From the NCBI GenBank assembly GCA_035507035.1, contig DATJOJ010000064.1, positions 1 through 64,000 on the forward strand: a stretch of 64,000 nucleotides of DNA, written 5' to 3'. The notes under the pieces were generated by a model, which did no database searches, was not told the DNA's origin, and saw only the letters and a list, made by a program, of their open reading frames with translations. Below, one piece after another: positions 17,046 through 26,930 of this stretch. Both the position numbers and the translations under genes were made by a program. Positions within the stretch are counted from its first letter, which is position 1. Each line of letters starts with the position of its first letter. The DNA comes from DATJOJ01 sp035507035. GTDB taxonomy: Bacteria > Acidobacteriota > Terriglobia > Terriglobales > Acidobacteriaceae.

Positions 17046-18989
17046 GTGCATGACGAAAGAGACAAGCAACGAGATAAACAATTAGGCATGGACCGCCGCA
17101 TCACGCGGCGTGACTTTCTCGACGGAGTGGCGTTAACGATCGGTGCCGCCATCATTCCATCCTCCCTCTTCGTAGGATGCGAACGCCAAACTGAATCTGA
17201 GCAATCCCCGGATTACTATCCGCCGGCACTGACCGGATTGCGCGGCAGCCATCCCGGAAGTTTTGAAACTGCTCACAGCGTGCGTGACGGAACGTTTTGG
17301 CAGCATGCGGGAAAGCCCATCGATACTGGGGAGCAGTATGACCTGGTGGTTGTCGGAGGTGGAATCAGCGGCCTCTCCGCGGCGCACTTCTATCGCAAAA
17401 TTGCCGGTTCCCATGCCCGCATTCTTATTCTGGAGAATCACGACGATTTTGGTGGCCATGCCAAACGAAATGAATTTCAAGCGAACAACCGCAATTTGCT
17501 TGGCTATGGCGGTACCTATTCCATCGAAAGCGGCGAGCCTTACAGCCAGGTGGCGAACGGACTCATCGAAGAGTTGGGAATTAATGTATCCAGTTTTCCC
17601 CAATACCTGGATCGTCCGCTTTACGGGGCCTTTGGACGAGTGCCAAAGATCTTCTTTGATAAGGAGACGTTTGGGATCGATAAGCTCATAGATGATCCCT
17701 GGCCATTTCCCGGAGGCGAGACATATGACCTATGTGTTGCAGCGCCTGACGCCTGGGCACGCTTTATGGCCGACGCCCCAATTGCTGAGCAGGCGCGAAA
17801 AGACGTGCGCCGGCTGTGCACGGAAAAGAAAGACTATCTCCCCGGGCTGACGCTCGAACAGAAGAATGCACGGCTGCAACGCATCAGCTATGCGCGGTTC
17901 ATGAGCGAGTTGGTACGCGTGCATCCGGACGTGCTTCGGTTATACCAGACCTTGCCCCAGCCCCTCTTCGGCTACGGAATCGACGCGATCCCTGCGTATG
18001 AAGCGTGGGAAGCCGGTTATCCGGGATTCGGCGGCATGTTGGGTGAACCAGATGCGCTGCATTGGGAGCGGGTTCATTTCTTTCATTTCCCGGATGGCAA
18101 TGCGTCCATTGCGCGCCTGCTAGTCCGCAATCTGATCCCGGATGCGATTCCCGGCAACTCCGCCGTCGACGTAGTGACTGCCCGAGCGAATTACGCCAAA
18201 CTCGACGACTCGGGCTCTCCGGTTCGCATTCGGCTCAACAGCACGGCTGTTCGCGTGAAGCACCAGGGTGATCCTGCCAGTTCAAAGGAAGTCGAGGTCA
18301 CTTACGGACGCTTTGGCAAGACCTATACCGTCCGGGCTTCGCACTGCATCCTGGCGTGCTGGAACGTAATGATTCCGTACATTTGCGAGGACCTCCCGGG
18401 CAAGCAGAAGCAAGCGCTCTACGAGGCCATCAAGGTCCCGCTTGTCTACACCAACGTGCTTCTGCGCGACGGAATGGCGTTCGAGAAGTTGGGTGCAAAC
18501 GCGATTTACGCGCCCGGGGGTTATCACACCTGGGTGAATCTGGATTTGCCGGTAAGCATCGGCGGGTATCGCTGTCCCCATGACCCTTCAGAGCCGACGG
18601 TGGTTCACATGAGCAAGGCGCCGTGCAAGGCGGGGCTCGCGCCTCGTGAGCAGCATCAGTTGGGACGCATGGAGCTTTACACGACGACGTTTGAGACCTT
18701 TGAACGCAATATACGCGATCAGTTGGCGCGCACGCTCGGGGGCGGAGGGTTCGATCCGGCTCGCGATATCGCTGCTATCACGGTGAATCGCTGGCCCCAT
18801 GGCTACGCTTACGAATACAACTCTCTTTTCGATTCCTTCGTGCTTGCGGGAGGTGAAGCACCTTGCGAAATTGCGCGAAAACCATTTGGCCGGATTTCGA
18901 TCGCCAATAGCGATGCCGGCGCTCACGCTTTCACCAATGCCGCGATTGATCAGGCGTGGCGGGCGGTAGGGGAGATCACGAAGGGATAG
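17046..18989 (+). CDS. Tat-exported FAD/NAD(P)-binding oxidoreductase
   Basis: 647 residues. The N-terminus has a twin-arginine signal (TRRDFLDGVALTIGAAIIPSSLFVGC); the Cys at its end could also be a lipobox. Residues about 99-130 hold a Rossmann dinucleotide motif (YDLVVVGGGISGLSAAHFYR) with the following acidic strand end (ARILILENHDDFGGHAKR), typical of FAD-containing amine oxidase or protoporphyrinogen-oxidase-like enzymes. The start is GTG 17046 after AGGGG; ATG 17088 would shorten the leader but keep the RR motif. The substrate is unknown. The gene ends 17 bp from a convergent neighbour. Confidence 0.83.
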   Translation: MHDERDKQRDKQLGMDRRITRRDFLDGVALTIGAAIIPSSLFVGCERQTESEQSPDYYPPALTGLRGSHPGSFETAHSVRDGTFWQHAGKPIDTGEQYDLVVVGGGISGLSAAHFYRKIAGSHARILILENHDDFGGHAKRNEFQANNRNLLGYGGTYSIESGEPYSQVANGLIEELGINVSSFPQYLDRPLYGAFGRVPKIFFDKETFGIDKLIDDPWPFPGGETYDLCVAAPDAWARFMADAPIAEQARKDVRRLCTEKKDYLPGLTLEQKNARLQRISYARFMSELVRVHPDVLRLYQTLPQPLFGYGIDAIPAYEAWEAGYPGFGGMLGEPDALHWERVHFFHFPDGNASIARLLVRNLIPDAIPGNSAVDVVTARANYAKLDDSGSPVRIRLNSTAVRVKHQGDPASSKEVEVTYGRFGKTYTVRASHCILACWNVMIPYICEDLPGKQKQALYEAIKVPLVYTNVLLRDGMAFEKLGANAIYAPGGYHTWVNLDLPVSIGGYRCPHDPSEPTVVHMSKAPCKAGLAPREQHQLGRMELYTTTFETFERNIRDQLARTLGGGGFDPARDIAAITVNRWPHGYAYEYNSLFDSFVLAGGEAPCEIARKPFGRISIANSDAGAHAFTNAAIDQAWRAVGEITKG

Positions 18990-19005
18990 CTACGGAGCGC
19001 CTGGT

Positions 19006-20247
<1,242 letters not shown>

Positions 20248-20255
20248 AACGGCGT

Positions 20256-20336
20256 AGCTGGGTCGTTCGTCCTTGGTCGTTCGCGAAATCTCCGGTCGTG
20301 AACAGTCAAGGCCAACGACCGTAGGCCAACGACCTA
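20256..20336. repeat. GGTCGTTGG-type dispersed intergenic repeat
   Basis: This short gap is built from GTCGTTCGTCCTTGGTCGTTCG and, in opposite orientation, AAGGCCAACGACCGTAGGCCAACGACC. On the minus strand the repeat starts directly at the TAG stop of the MoxR-type gene. The same words recur at 58352-58381, 58462-58502 and, more weakly, 62113-62150. Confidence 0.7.
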
Positions 20337-21818
20337 GTTGTACGGCCTTCTTCCGCGAAACGGTTCTTCCCGTTCGAAAGTCCTTTCAGGTTGCTTGGGT
20401 GGCTTTTCTCCCGCGGTGAAGACGCGCTCTTCATTTCGCCCAATGCGTTTGTGCGCGTGCAGCCCTTCGAGTGCGAACTCCGCCGCTGACGTCTGGGCTT
20501 CGGGCGTATCTTTCGGGCCGACATTCAGCTTGACCAGCTTTTCCATGAGACCTTGAATGTTGCGCAGCGAAGGCAGCGCCTCCGCAGCGCTGGCGGTATC
20601 GGTGAGCTGGATTTCGCCGCCGAGATCGAACCACTGCACGATTTGGTTCATATCCGTGCCTTTGAAGTAGGCGTCATAGGTCTTGGCAACTGCGTTGCGA
20701 ATCAGTTCGCGCGCCACGAAATCCGCGCCTTTCATCTCGCCCTCATATTCCAGTTCGAGCTTGCCTGTAATCGCGGGCATAGCAGCGTAGATATCGCCGA
20801 TCCGCGGCACGATCGTCTTCTCGCTGTGCTTAATGGCCCGCCGCTCGGCGTTGGAAACTACAATTTCCATGCACGAAATCGGTAACCGTTGGCTCACGCC
20901 CGAACGCTTGTCAATTTTCTTATCTTCGCGCGCTGTGAAAGCGACACCCTCGACTACCTCCTGCACGTATTTCGGAATGTGCAGTTTGTAGCCATTGCGC
21001 TCGGTCCACGCTTCCTGCATGGTGATCGCGATGCCTTCTTCCACCGTCGCCGGATAGTGCGTGCGAATTTCCGAGCCGATGCGGTCTTTCAGCGGCGTGA
21101 TAATTTTTCCGCGTGCGGTGTAATCTTCGGGATTGGCGCTGAATACCAAAGCCACGTCGAGCGGCAGGCGAATGGGATATCCCTTAATCTGCACGTCGCC
21201 TTCCTGCATGATGTTGAACAACCCAACTTGAATCTTTCCCGCCAGGTCCGGCAATTCGTTGATGGCAAAGATTCCACGGTTGGCGCGGGGAAGCAGTCCA
21301 TAGTGGACTGTCATTTCGCTGGCCAGTTCGTGGCCTCCGCGAGCAGCTTTGATGGGATCGATGTCGCCGATCAAGTCAGCAATGGTTACATCGGGCGTCG
21401 CAAGCTTTTCCACGTAGCGTTCTTCCGGCGTGAGATAGGCAATCGCAGTCGCATCACCGCATTGGGCAATGCGTTCGCGGCAGGGACGACAAATCGGAGA
21501 ATACGGGTTGTCATGAATCTCGCAGCCGGCGATGTAGGGCGTTTGGGGATCGAGCAAGGTGGTTAACGCTCGCAGGATGCGGCTCTTCGCTTGACCACGC
21601 AGCCCAAGCAAAATGAAATTATGCCGGGAGAGCACCGCATTGACGATCTGTGGCACAACCGTGTCGTCGTAGCCGATGATTCCGGGGAAAATCGGGCCCG
21701 GCTGGCGCAGTCTGGCGGCCAAATTATCACGTAATTCGTCTTTGACTCGACGGCCGCGAAGCATGGATTCCGAAAATGGACTGTGGCGGAGTTCGCCTAG
21801 CGTCCGAGGAAGACTCAT
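20334..21818 (-). CDS. MoxR/Mg-chelatase-type AAA+ ATPase
   Basis: 494 residues. Walker A is GLRGQAKS and the Walker B region reads GIFAINELPDLAGKIQVGLFN, followed by sensor-1 ALVFSANPEDYTARGK and the arginine-finger region PLKDRIGSEIRTHYP. This order is that of Mg-chelatase ChlI/MoxR ATPases. Between Walker A and B lies a cysteine insertion (CEIHDNPYSPICRPCRERIAQC) with four cysteines that could bind zinc or a cluster. The C-terminal tail is charged and low complexity. It works with the adjacent VWA protein. Confidence 0.88.
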   Translation of the reverse strand: MSLPRTLGELRHSPFSESMLRGRRVKDELRDNLAARLRQPGPIFPGIIGYDDTVVPQIVNAVLSRHNFILLGLRGQAKSRILRALTTLLDPQTPYIAGCEIHDNPYSPICRPCRERIAQCGDATAIAYLTPEERYVEKLATPDVTIADLIGDIDPIKAARGGHELASEMTVHYGLLPRANRGIFAINELPDLAGKIQVGLFNIMQEGDVQIKGYPIRLPLDVALVFSANPEDYTARGKIITPLKDRIGSEIRTHYPATVEEGIAITMQEAWTERNGYKLHIPKYVQEVVEGVAFTAREDKKIDKRSGVSQRLPISCMEIVVSNAERRAIKHSEKTIVPRIGDIYAAMPAITGKLELEYEGEMKGADFVARELIRNAVAKTYDAYFKGTDMNQIVQWFDLGGEIQLTDTASAAEALPSLRNIQGLMEKLVKLNVGPKDTPEAQTSAAEFALEGLHAHKRIGRNEERVFTAGEKPPKQPERTFEREEPFRGRRPYN

Positions 21819-21873
21819 GATCAGAAAACCCCCAGGAAGAACAAAATCGTGTCTCGATTATACGCTCGCCCGA

Positions 21874-22485
21874 TTAGATGGCATGACCATTGCCGCCAGC
21901 CTTGCGGCGTGCATGGACGGTGCGGCGCATATTGGGAAGGAGGGCCTCGAAAAACGAAATGACCGCTTGCAGGCGTTCGGACTCTGATTTCATGCCGAGT
22001 AGCGCTTGCTTGAGATCGAGATCGAGCGGCAGGGAAGAGGCGAGATGAAATGAAAGCTCCTGCTTATCGATTTCTGCCGGATTCTCGGCCTCGGCTCCGG
22101 CCAATTTCATAATCTCTCCGTGCAACTTTAGCGCCCGGTCGATTTCTTCTCCGCCGGCTTTTCCCGGCTCATCCCGCAGATAAAGAACTTCAGCCTGCAG
22201 AAAGGATCGATCCTGATTAACATTCAGGACCTCAAAACGCTCCCGGCCCTCAGTAACGATGTCCATGCGGCCGTCCTCATATTTCTTGGTGACGGTGACA
22301 ATTTCGGCTGTACAGCCGATCTCGGCGACCCCGCCTTCCTTCGCGCGCACGATCCCGAAATGTCGCTGCTCGCTGAGACACTCGGAGATCATTTCTTTGT
22401 AACGAGGCTCGAAGATGTGCAATGGCAAAATCGCGCCGGGCAGGAGGACCAAGTCGAGCGGAAACAGGGGTATTAGCGTGCTCAC
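21874..22485 (-). CDS. Lon N-terminal (substrate-binding) domain protein
   Basis: Only the N-terminal domain of Lon is present, without ATPase or protease domains. STLIPLFPLDLVLLPGAILPLHIFEPRYKEMI is the characteristic opening, and GCTAEIVTVTKKYEDGRMDIVTEGRERFEVL completes the PUA-like fold. GTG 22485 is preferred, with GGAG seven bases upstream, giving 203 residues. Standalone LonN proteins are common and their function is not settled; peptide or partner binding is presumed. Confidence 0.87.
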   Translation of the reverse strand: MSTLIPLFPLDLVLLPGAILPLHIFEPRYKEMISECLSEQRHFGIVRAKEGGVAEIGCTAEIVTVTKKYEDGRMDIVTEGRERFEVLNVNQDRSFLQAEVLYLRDEPGKAGGEEIDRALKLHGEIMKLAGAEAENPAEIDKQELSFHLASSLPLDLDLKQALLGMKSESERLQAVISFFEALLPNMRRTVHARRKAGGNGHAI

Positions 22486-22608
22486 GAACACGCTCCGCAA
22501 ACGGCGATAGGAAGCAGGCGAAACATTCTTGGCATTTTACGCCAGCCGGACTGAATCAGGAGTGCGGCCCTACTTGACTCTCATCGCAGAGAAGACTAAA
22601 AGCACGGC

Positions 22609-23400
22609 ATGGAACTGAATGGAAAAGTTGCGGTCATTACGGGCGCCTCCATGGGCATCGGCGAGCAGATCGCGAAGACTTTCGCCGAGGAGGGCGCCAA
22701 GGTAGTGTTGCTATCGCGCGATGCAAGCCGAGCCGAAGCTGCCCGCCACCGGGTAGGACACACGGATCGCACTCTGGCCTTGGCCTGTGACGTCCGCAAG
22801 CATGAGGAGATCGAGCGCGTGGTCAGCCTTACTTTGCATCACTTCGATCGCCTGGACATTTGGATCAATAATGCGGGACACGGGCTGCTCGACTCGCTGG
22901 CGAACGCAGACATGGCCGCAATTCGGGAAACGTTCGAGACCAATCTCTTTGGCACAATCGATGCTATGCAGGTCGTGATCCCGATACTCAAGGAACAGGG
23001 AGGCGGAACGATCATCAACATTTCGAGCGTTGCCGGACACATTCCAATCCCATTTCATGCGGTTTATAGCGCCACGAAGTTTGCCATGAATGCTGTCGGC
23101 AACGGGGCTCGCATCGAGCTCAAGCCGGCAGGTATTCATGTGCTGACCGTCTGTCCCGGCTACGTGCGGACCGATTTCGGCGCAAATTCCATCCGTGGCC
23201 CTGCACCAAAGCAAGTGCGGCCCACATCAGTGCGAGGGATATCTCCGCAACGCGTGGCACAGGCCGTTTTGCAGGGATATGTAAAGCAGAAGCGGGAGGT
23301 GGTCGTGCCCTGGTATATGCGCTTCGTCGTCAAGCTGTATCAACTTTCTCCTGGCTTTGTGGAGTGGGCAATGGCGAGGATGCTGAAGCAGCGGGCGTGA
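22609..23400 (+). CDS. Short-chain dehydrogenase/reductase
   Basis: 263 residues, classical SDR. The cofactor motif TGASMGIG lies at residues 12-19, followed by NNAGHG, the catalytic Ser in INISSVAG and the Y-x3-K pair in YSATKFAMN. The C-terminal 35 residues are longer than needed for a classical SDR and contain a hydrophobic, possibly membrane-associated stretch (WYMRFVVKLYQLSPGFVEWAM). The substrate is unknown. The stop is directly adjacent to the stop of the convergent TPR gene. Confidence 0.9.
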   Translation: MELNGKVAVITGASMGIGEQIAKTFAEEGAKVVLLSRDASRAEAARHRVGHTDRTLALACDVRKHEEIERVVSLTLHHFDRLDIWINNAGHGLLDSLANADMAAIRETFETNLFGTIDAMQVVIPILKEQGGGTIINISSVAGHIPIPFHAVYSATKFAMNAVGNGARIELKPAGIHVLTVCPGYVRTDFGANSIRGPAPKQVRPTSVRGISPQRVAQAVLQGYVKQKREVVVPWYMRFVVKLYQLSPGFVEWAMARMLKQRA

Positions 23401-23712
23401 TCAGGACTTCAACTCATCCAGCATGGCCGTCATTTCTGATTGCGCATGGGAGTTGCCGGTGCGCACTGCAGAGGAAATTCCCTCCACCAGCATTTTCCTG
23501 GCTTCGTCCACGCGGTTTGCGCTTGCCAGCGTCTGCGCTGCCATGAAATATCCGGCCGTATATTCCGGATGGGCGGAGAGCAGCTTGCCGAATTCTTCCA
23601 TCGCGCGATTCACCTCGCCTGACTTGGAATACTCCATCGCCAAGCCGTAGCGGGCGAAGGCGTCATTCGGTTCTTGCTCAAGAATTTCGGTTAGAGCCGC
23701 GATGCGATCCAT
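23401..23712 (-). CDS. Small TPR protein
   Basis: 103 residues from ATG 23712, chosen for AAGGA just upstream. It consists of about two and a half tetratricopeptide repeats (LEQEPNDAFARYGLAMEYSKSGEVNRAMEEFGKLLSAHPEYTAGYFMAAQTL). It is probably a soluble protein-interaction module. It lies 196 bp downstream of the ABC transporter operon and may be expressed separately. Confidence 0.8.
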   Translation of the reverse strand: MDRIAALTEILEQEPNDAFARYGLAMEYSKSGEVNRAMEEFGKLLSAHPEYTAGYFMAAQTLASANRVDEARKMLVEGISSAVRTGNSHAQSEMTAMLDELKS

Positions 23713-23767
23713 AAGCTTCCTTAGCAAAACTAGCAGAGAGCTGGTTTGAAACCAACTTGCTCTTGCC

Positions 23768-23795
23768 CCTCTCGGCGTACAAAAGCCCCGAGAGG
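23768..23795. other. Intergenic hairpin
   Basis: Perfect 8-bp inverted repeat CCTCTCGG/CCGAGAGG with a 12-base loop, in the 196-bp gap between the substrate-binding protein gene and the TPR gene. No T-tract follows on either strand, so it does not look like a standard terminator. It could be part of a structured leader of the TPR gene or an mRNA-stabilising element. Confidence 0.4.
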
Positions 23796-23908
23796 CAAAT
23801 AGCCCGTGCTCTGGCAGGAATTTCCCCCAACAAGACCGGGCGAGATAAGTAGCCCACACTTGTACCATCCGCAGCTACTCGAAGTCCACAATACCCCACG
23901 TACCTTGC

Positions 23909-24790
23909 TCACTTTTCAAGGGAGTGCTTTTTCAAAAATTCTCGTACGACCTCTCTTACGTCCCGATGCTCTCCATCCACCGCGTAATTGAGTGCCCGCA
24001 TTTGTTCGTTAGAGATCTTTCCGGCAAGTTCATTCAGCGCCTGGGCAACTTCCGGATGCCGGTTGATAGTCTCTTGGCGCATGACTGGCACGGCTTCGTA
24101 CGAGGGAAAGTAATGCCGATCGTCCTCCAGTACAAATAAATCCAGCGCCGGAATGAGACCGTCCGTCATGTTTCCCGCAATCAGATCGACCTGCTTCTCT
24201 TTCAAGGCGCGATCAAGCAGTCCCAAATCCATGATCCGCGGCGCCTCGGCAAAGCGCAGGCCGTAAGTTGCTGCCCATCCCTTGTACCCATCCGGACGCT
24301 CCATGAATTCGTAGCCAAACCCCGCCCGCCACTGCGGAGTATAAGTTGCGGCTTGCGAAATCGTTTTCAACCCCAGGCGCCGCGCTTCTTCTCCGCGTAT
24401 CTGGATCGCAAAAGTATTATCGAAGCCGAATGGTGCACCAACATCGAAATTAAAACGCTTCGCATACTCGCTCTTTACTTCCTTATAGACCTGCGCTGCA
24501 CCCCCACTCGGTTGTTGTTTCAGAATTGCCGTGAGTCCGGTTCCTGTGTACTCGGGGTAGATATCGATTCGTCCCGCGAGTAACGCTTGATGACAAATGT
24601 ACGTTCCCGCCAGATAGAAACGGCGCTCGACTGGCAAATGGGTCTTGTTCTCGATCTGCTGGGCGATCAGTTCTCCGAGGACGAGCTGTTCGGTAAAATT
24701 CTTCGACCCCACAATGATCAGGTTCTCCCGTGCCGGGCCGCAGGAAGCAAGCAATGCCGTGCATAGGAAGATCCTGAGGCTGTTTTTCAT
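23909..24790 (-). CDS. ABC transporter substrate-binding lipoprotein, OpuC/YehZ-like
   Basis: 293 residues with a lipobox (TALLASC). The mature start carries GSKNFTEQ, the hallmark of quaternary-ammonium (glycine betaine, choline, carnitine) binding proteins of the OpuBC/OpuCC/OsmF type, and DIYPEYTGTGL is a second family motif. Aromatic residues expected to cage a trimethylammonium group cannot be assigned reliably here, so another ligand is possible. It is the last gene of the transporter set and lies 14 bp after the permease gene. Confidence 0.88.
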   Translation of the reverse strand: MKNSLRIFLCTALLASCGPARENLIIVGSKNFTEQLVLGELIAQQIENKTHLPVERRFYLAGTYICHQALLAGRIDIYPEYTGTGLTAILKQQPSGGAAQVYKEVKSEYAKRFNFDVGAPFGFDNTFAIQIRGEEARRLGLKTISQAATYTPQWRAGFGYEFMERPDGYKGWAATYGLRFAEAPRIMDLGLLDRALKEKQVDLIAGNMTDGLIPALDLFVLEDDRHYFPSYEAVPVMRQETINRHPEVAQALNELAGKISNEQMRALNYAVDGEHRDVREVVREFLKKHSLEK

Positions 24791-24804
24791 CCAATTCGAA
24801 GTCC

Positions 24805-25437
24805 TTATCGTGGTTGTAACCTTTTTTCCAGCCAGCCCAGAGTGAAATCAGCCAGCAAAGCCAGAGCTGCCGCCGGAATCGCGCCAGCGAGTATGACGGC
24901 GTTATTGACCATTGCCAATCCACGAAAAATGTATTCTCCTAGGCCGCCAGCCCCAATAGCAGCAGCAATCGTTGCCAACCCCACAGAAATCACGGTGGCT
25001 ACGCGAACCCCCGCGATGATTACTCCGAGCGATAGCGGCAGCTCAACTTGCACCAGTAGTTGGCGATCCGTGAGGCCCATGCCGCGCCCCGCCTCCAAAA
25101 TCGCGGGATCGACTCCCTTGATGCCGGCGTAAGTATTGCGAATGACGGGCAATAGGGCGTAGAGAGTGAGCGCCAGGATTGCGAGCCGGTCGGCGCGGGC
25201 CCCAATCCACGGTGCGGGCAGCAGAAATCCAAATAGAGCAAGGCTAGGGATCGTTTGAATAATGTTTGCACTTCCTAACACGGGCTTATTCAGAATTGGC
25301 CAGCGAGTAATGAGAATCCCGAGCGGGATTCCGATGAGCACCGCAATGAATGTCGACACTCCCACAAGCCACAAGTGTTCGCCTGTAAGTCGCAGTACCT
25401 CAGCCTGATTCTGCAGCATGAATTGCCATAGATTCAT
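24805..25437 (-). CDS. ABC transporter permease, osmoprotectant type
   Basis: 210 residues with about six hydrophobic helices, as expected for OpuBB/OpuCB-like permeases. The EAA loop that contacts the ATPase is visible (AILEAGRGMGLTDRQLLVQVELPLSLGVI), and GAGGLGEYIFRGLAMVNNAVILAGAIPAA is typical of this subfamily. The ATG overlaps the ATPase stop as ATGA. A single permease gene implies a homodimeric channel. Confidence 0.9.
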   Translation of the reverse strand: MNLWQFMLQNQAEVLRLTGEHLWLVGVSTFIAVLIGIPLGILITRWPILNKPVLGSANIIQTIPSLALFGFLLPAPWIGARADRLAILALTLYALLPVIRNTYAGIKGVDPAILEAGRGMGLTDRQLLVQVELPLSLGVIIAGVRVATVISVGLATIAAAIGAGGLGEYIFRGLAMVNNAVILAGAIPAAALALLADFTLGWLEKRLQPR

Positions 25438-26207
25438 GGTTCGCCTCGCCCCATAACCGGATTGCCGTCGAACGCATTTTTGTACGCCATCACCAAAGGC
25501 TCCTTCGAAGCAAGAAATTCGGCTTGTGGTTGGACCGTGACCAGACGCCCCGCCTCCAATAGCGCGATTCGTGTACCAACCCGCAGGGCTTCACGAAAAT
25601 CATGGGTCACGAAAACGATCGTCTTGCTCAGCCGTTCCTGCAACCCTAGAAATTCCTTTTGGAGTTCGGCACGGGTGAGCGGATCAAGAGCTCCAAACGG
25701 TTCGTCCATAAGTAAGATCGGGGGATCGGCAGCGAGCGCCCGTGCGACCCCCACCCTCTGTCGTTGCCCGCCGGAAAGTTGCCGCGGATATCGTGCCGCA
25801 ATTTGCGGATCGAGGCCAACGAGTCTAAGCAATTCCTGAACGCGCTGATGAATCCGCTCCGCAGCCCAGTTCTCAATCGTCGGGACCAATGCCACATTGC
25901 GTTCAACAGTGAAATGCGGGAAAAGTCCAACTTCCTGGATAACGTATCCGATCATTCGCCGCAGTCGAATGACATCCCAATCGCGAGTAGATCGGTCGTC
26001 AACAAAAATTTCTCCCGCGGTTGGTTGCAAAAGGTGGTTAATCAGCTTGAGCGCCGTAGTCTTGCCGGAGCCGCTGCGGCCCAGCAGAACCAGAGTCTCT
26101 CCGCGCTGTATCTGCAGGCTGAGGTTTTGCAGGATCGAATGCCCGTTCAGCGCGTAGGAAACATTGCGGAACTCAATGGCTGGTTGATGATCGCGAGAAG
26201 TTTCCAT
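25434..26207 (-). CDS. ABC transporter ATPase, osmoprotectant type
   Basis: 257 residues with Walker A GRSGSGKTT, Q-loop, signature LSGGQRQRVGVARAL, Walker B ILLMDEPFGALD and the H-loop in FVTHD. It lacks the C-terminal CBS domains that give ProV/OpuCA ionic-strength sensing, so regulation probably differs. It begins only 27 bp after npdG on the same strand, which places the transporter in the F420 transcription unit. Confidence 0.92.
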   Translation of the reverse strand: METSRDHQPAIEFRNVSYALNGHSILQNLSLQIQRGETLVLLGRSGSGKTTALKLINHLLQPTAGEIFVDDRSTRDWDVIRLRRMIGYVIQEVGLFPHFTVERNVALVPTIENWAAERIHQRVQELLRLVGLDPQIAARYPRQLSGGQRQRVGVARALAADPPILLMDEPFGALDPLTRAELQKEFLGLQERLSKTIVFVTHDFREALRVGTRIALLEAGRLVTVQPQAEFLASKEPLVMAYKNAFDGNPVMGRGEP

Positions 26208-26234
26208 CGGTGCCCGCCGCCTGCGATGTAAGCG

Positions 26235-26930
26235 CTACTCCCGACCAACATATGAAGATGATGGTAGCCCGGTAATCCGAATACCGGAATGGCCTTTGTG
26301 TCGAATATTCAGGCCAATTAATAGTGCCGTGACCTGCTCGAGAATGCGTGCATTTTCTAGTTTGCCGCCATCGAGAGCCCGCACTCCGTCAATTCTGCTG
26401 GCCAATTGTTGAACGGCTTGACTGGCCTTGGCATCATCGCTGCAAACAATTACGTCGCAATCGACCGGGGCGGAATCGTGCAGCATTTCGGCGCCGACAT
26501 TCTGAAAAGCTGCTACCACGGAAACCTCTTTGGGCACCAGTTCTGCAGTTTCCTGCGCCGCCGAACCTTGCCACACTCCCAGGGTACGGGTAGCCCGCCC
26601 TCCTACACTTGCAGCAAGGGGCACTGTAGCATCAATCACGATACTCCCTGGACGCAATACTGACTTGAGCTGTTTCAGTAACGTCGCATGACCGTCGAAT
26701 GGAACGGTGAGCACAATTAGATCGGTCGCGGCGCAGGCGGCCAGATTGTCCATGCCTGAAACTTGCGCGTTGGTTCCCACTTCTTGCCGGATCTTTTTGG
26801 CGGACTCTTCTGCACGTTGCGCATCTCGCGATCCGATGATCACCGTTTCCCCCGCTTGGGCCCAGCGCCGCGCCAAGCCCGAGCCCTCTGGCCCGGTGCC
26901 GCCTAAGATTGCGATGGGACGAGTTGTCAT
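26235..26930 (-). CDS. npdG: NADPH:F420 oxidoreductase-like protein
   Basis: 231 residues. The Rossmann motif is AILGGTGPEGSGLARRWA (residues 7-24), followed by IIGSRDAQRAEESA, where Ser-Arg would bind the NADP phosphate. NpdG/Fno enzymes transfer hydride between NADPH and F420. VVAAFQNVGAEML and the C-terminal ALLIGLNIRHKGHSGIRITG agree with the family. Its position as sixth gene of the F420 operon, with an ATGA overlap to cofH, strongly supports this over a general NADP reductase. It supplies reduced F420 to enzymes such as the LLM protein at 42344. Confidence 0.9.
   Translation of the reverse strand: MTTRPIAILGGTGPEGSGLARRWAQAGETVIIGSRDAQRAEESAKKIRQEVGTNAQVSGMDNLAACAATDLIVLTVPFDGHATLLKQLKSVLRPGSIVIDATVPLAASVGGRATRTLGVWQGSAAQETAELVPKEVSVVAAFQNVGAEMLHDSAPVDCDVIVCSDDAKASQAVQQLASRIDGVRALDGGKLENARILEQVTALLIGLNIRHKGHSGIRITGLPSSSYVGRE

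Noticed and set aside
20256..20336. CRISPR array
   Set aside because: The repeat words are short, irregular, in both orientations, without evenly sized spacers, and no cas gene is present.
23768..23795. Rho-independent terminator of the F420/ABC operon
   Set aside because: The stem is good but no run of T follows on either strand and the loop is long.
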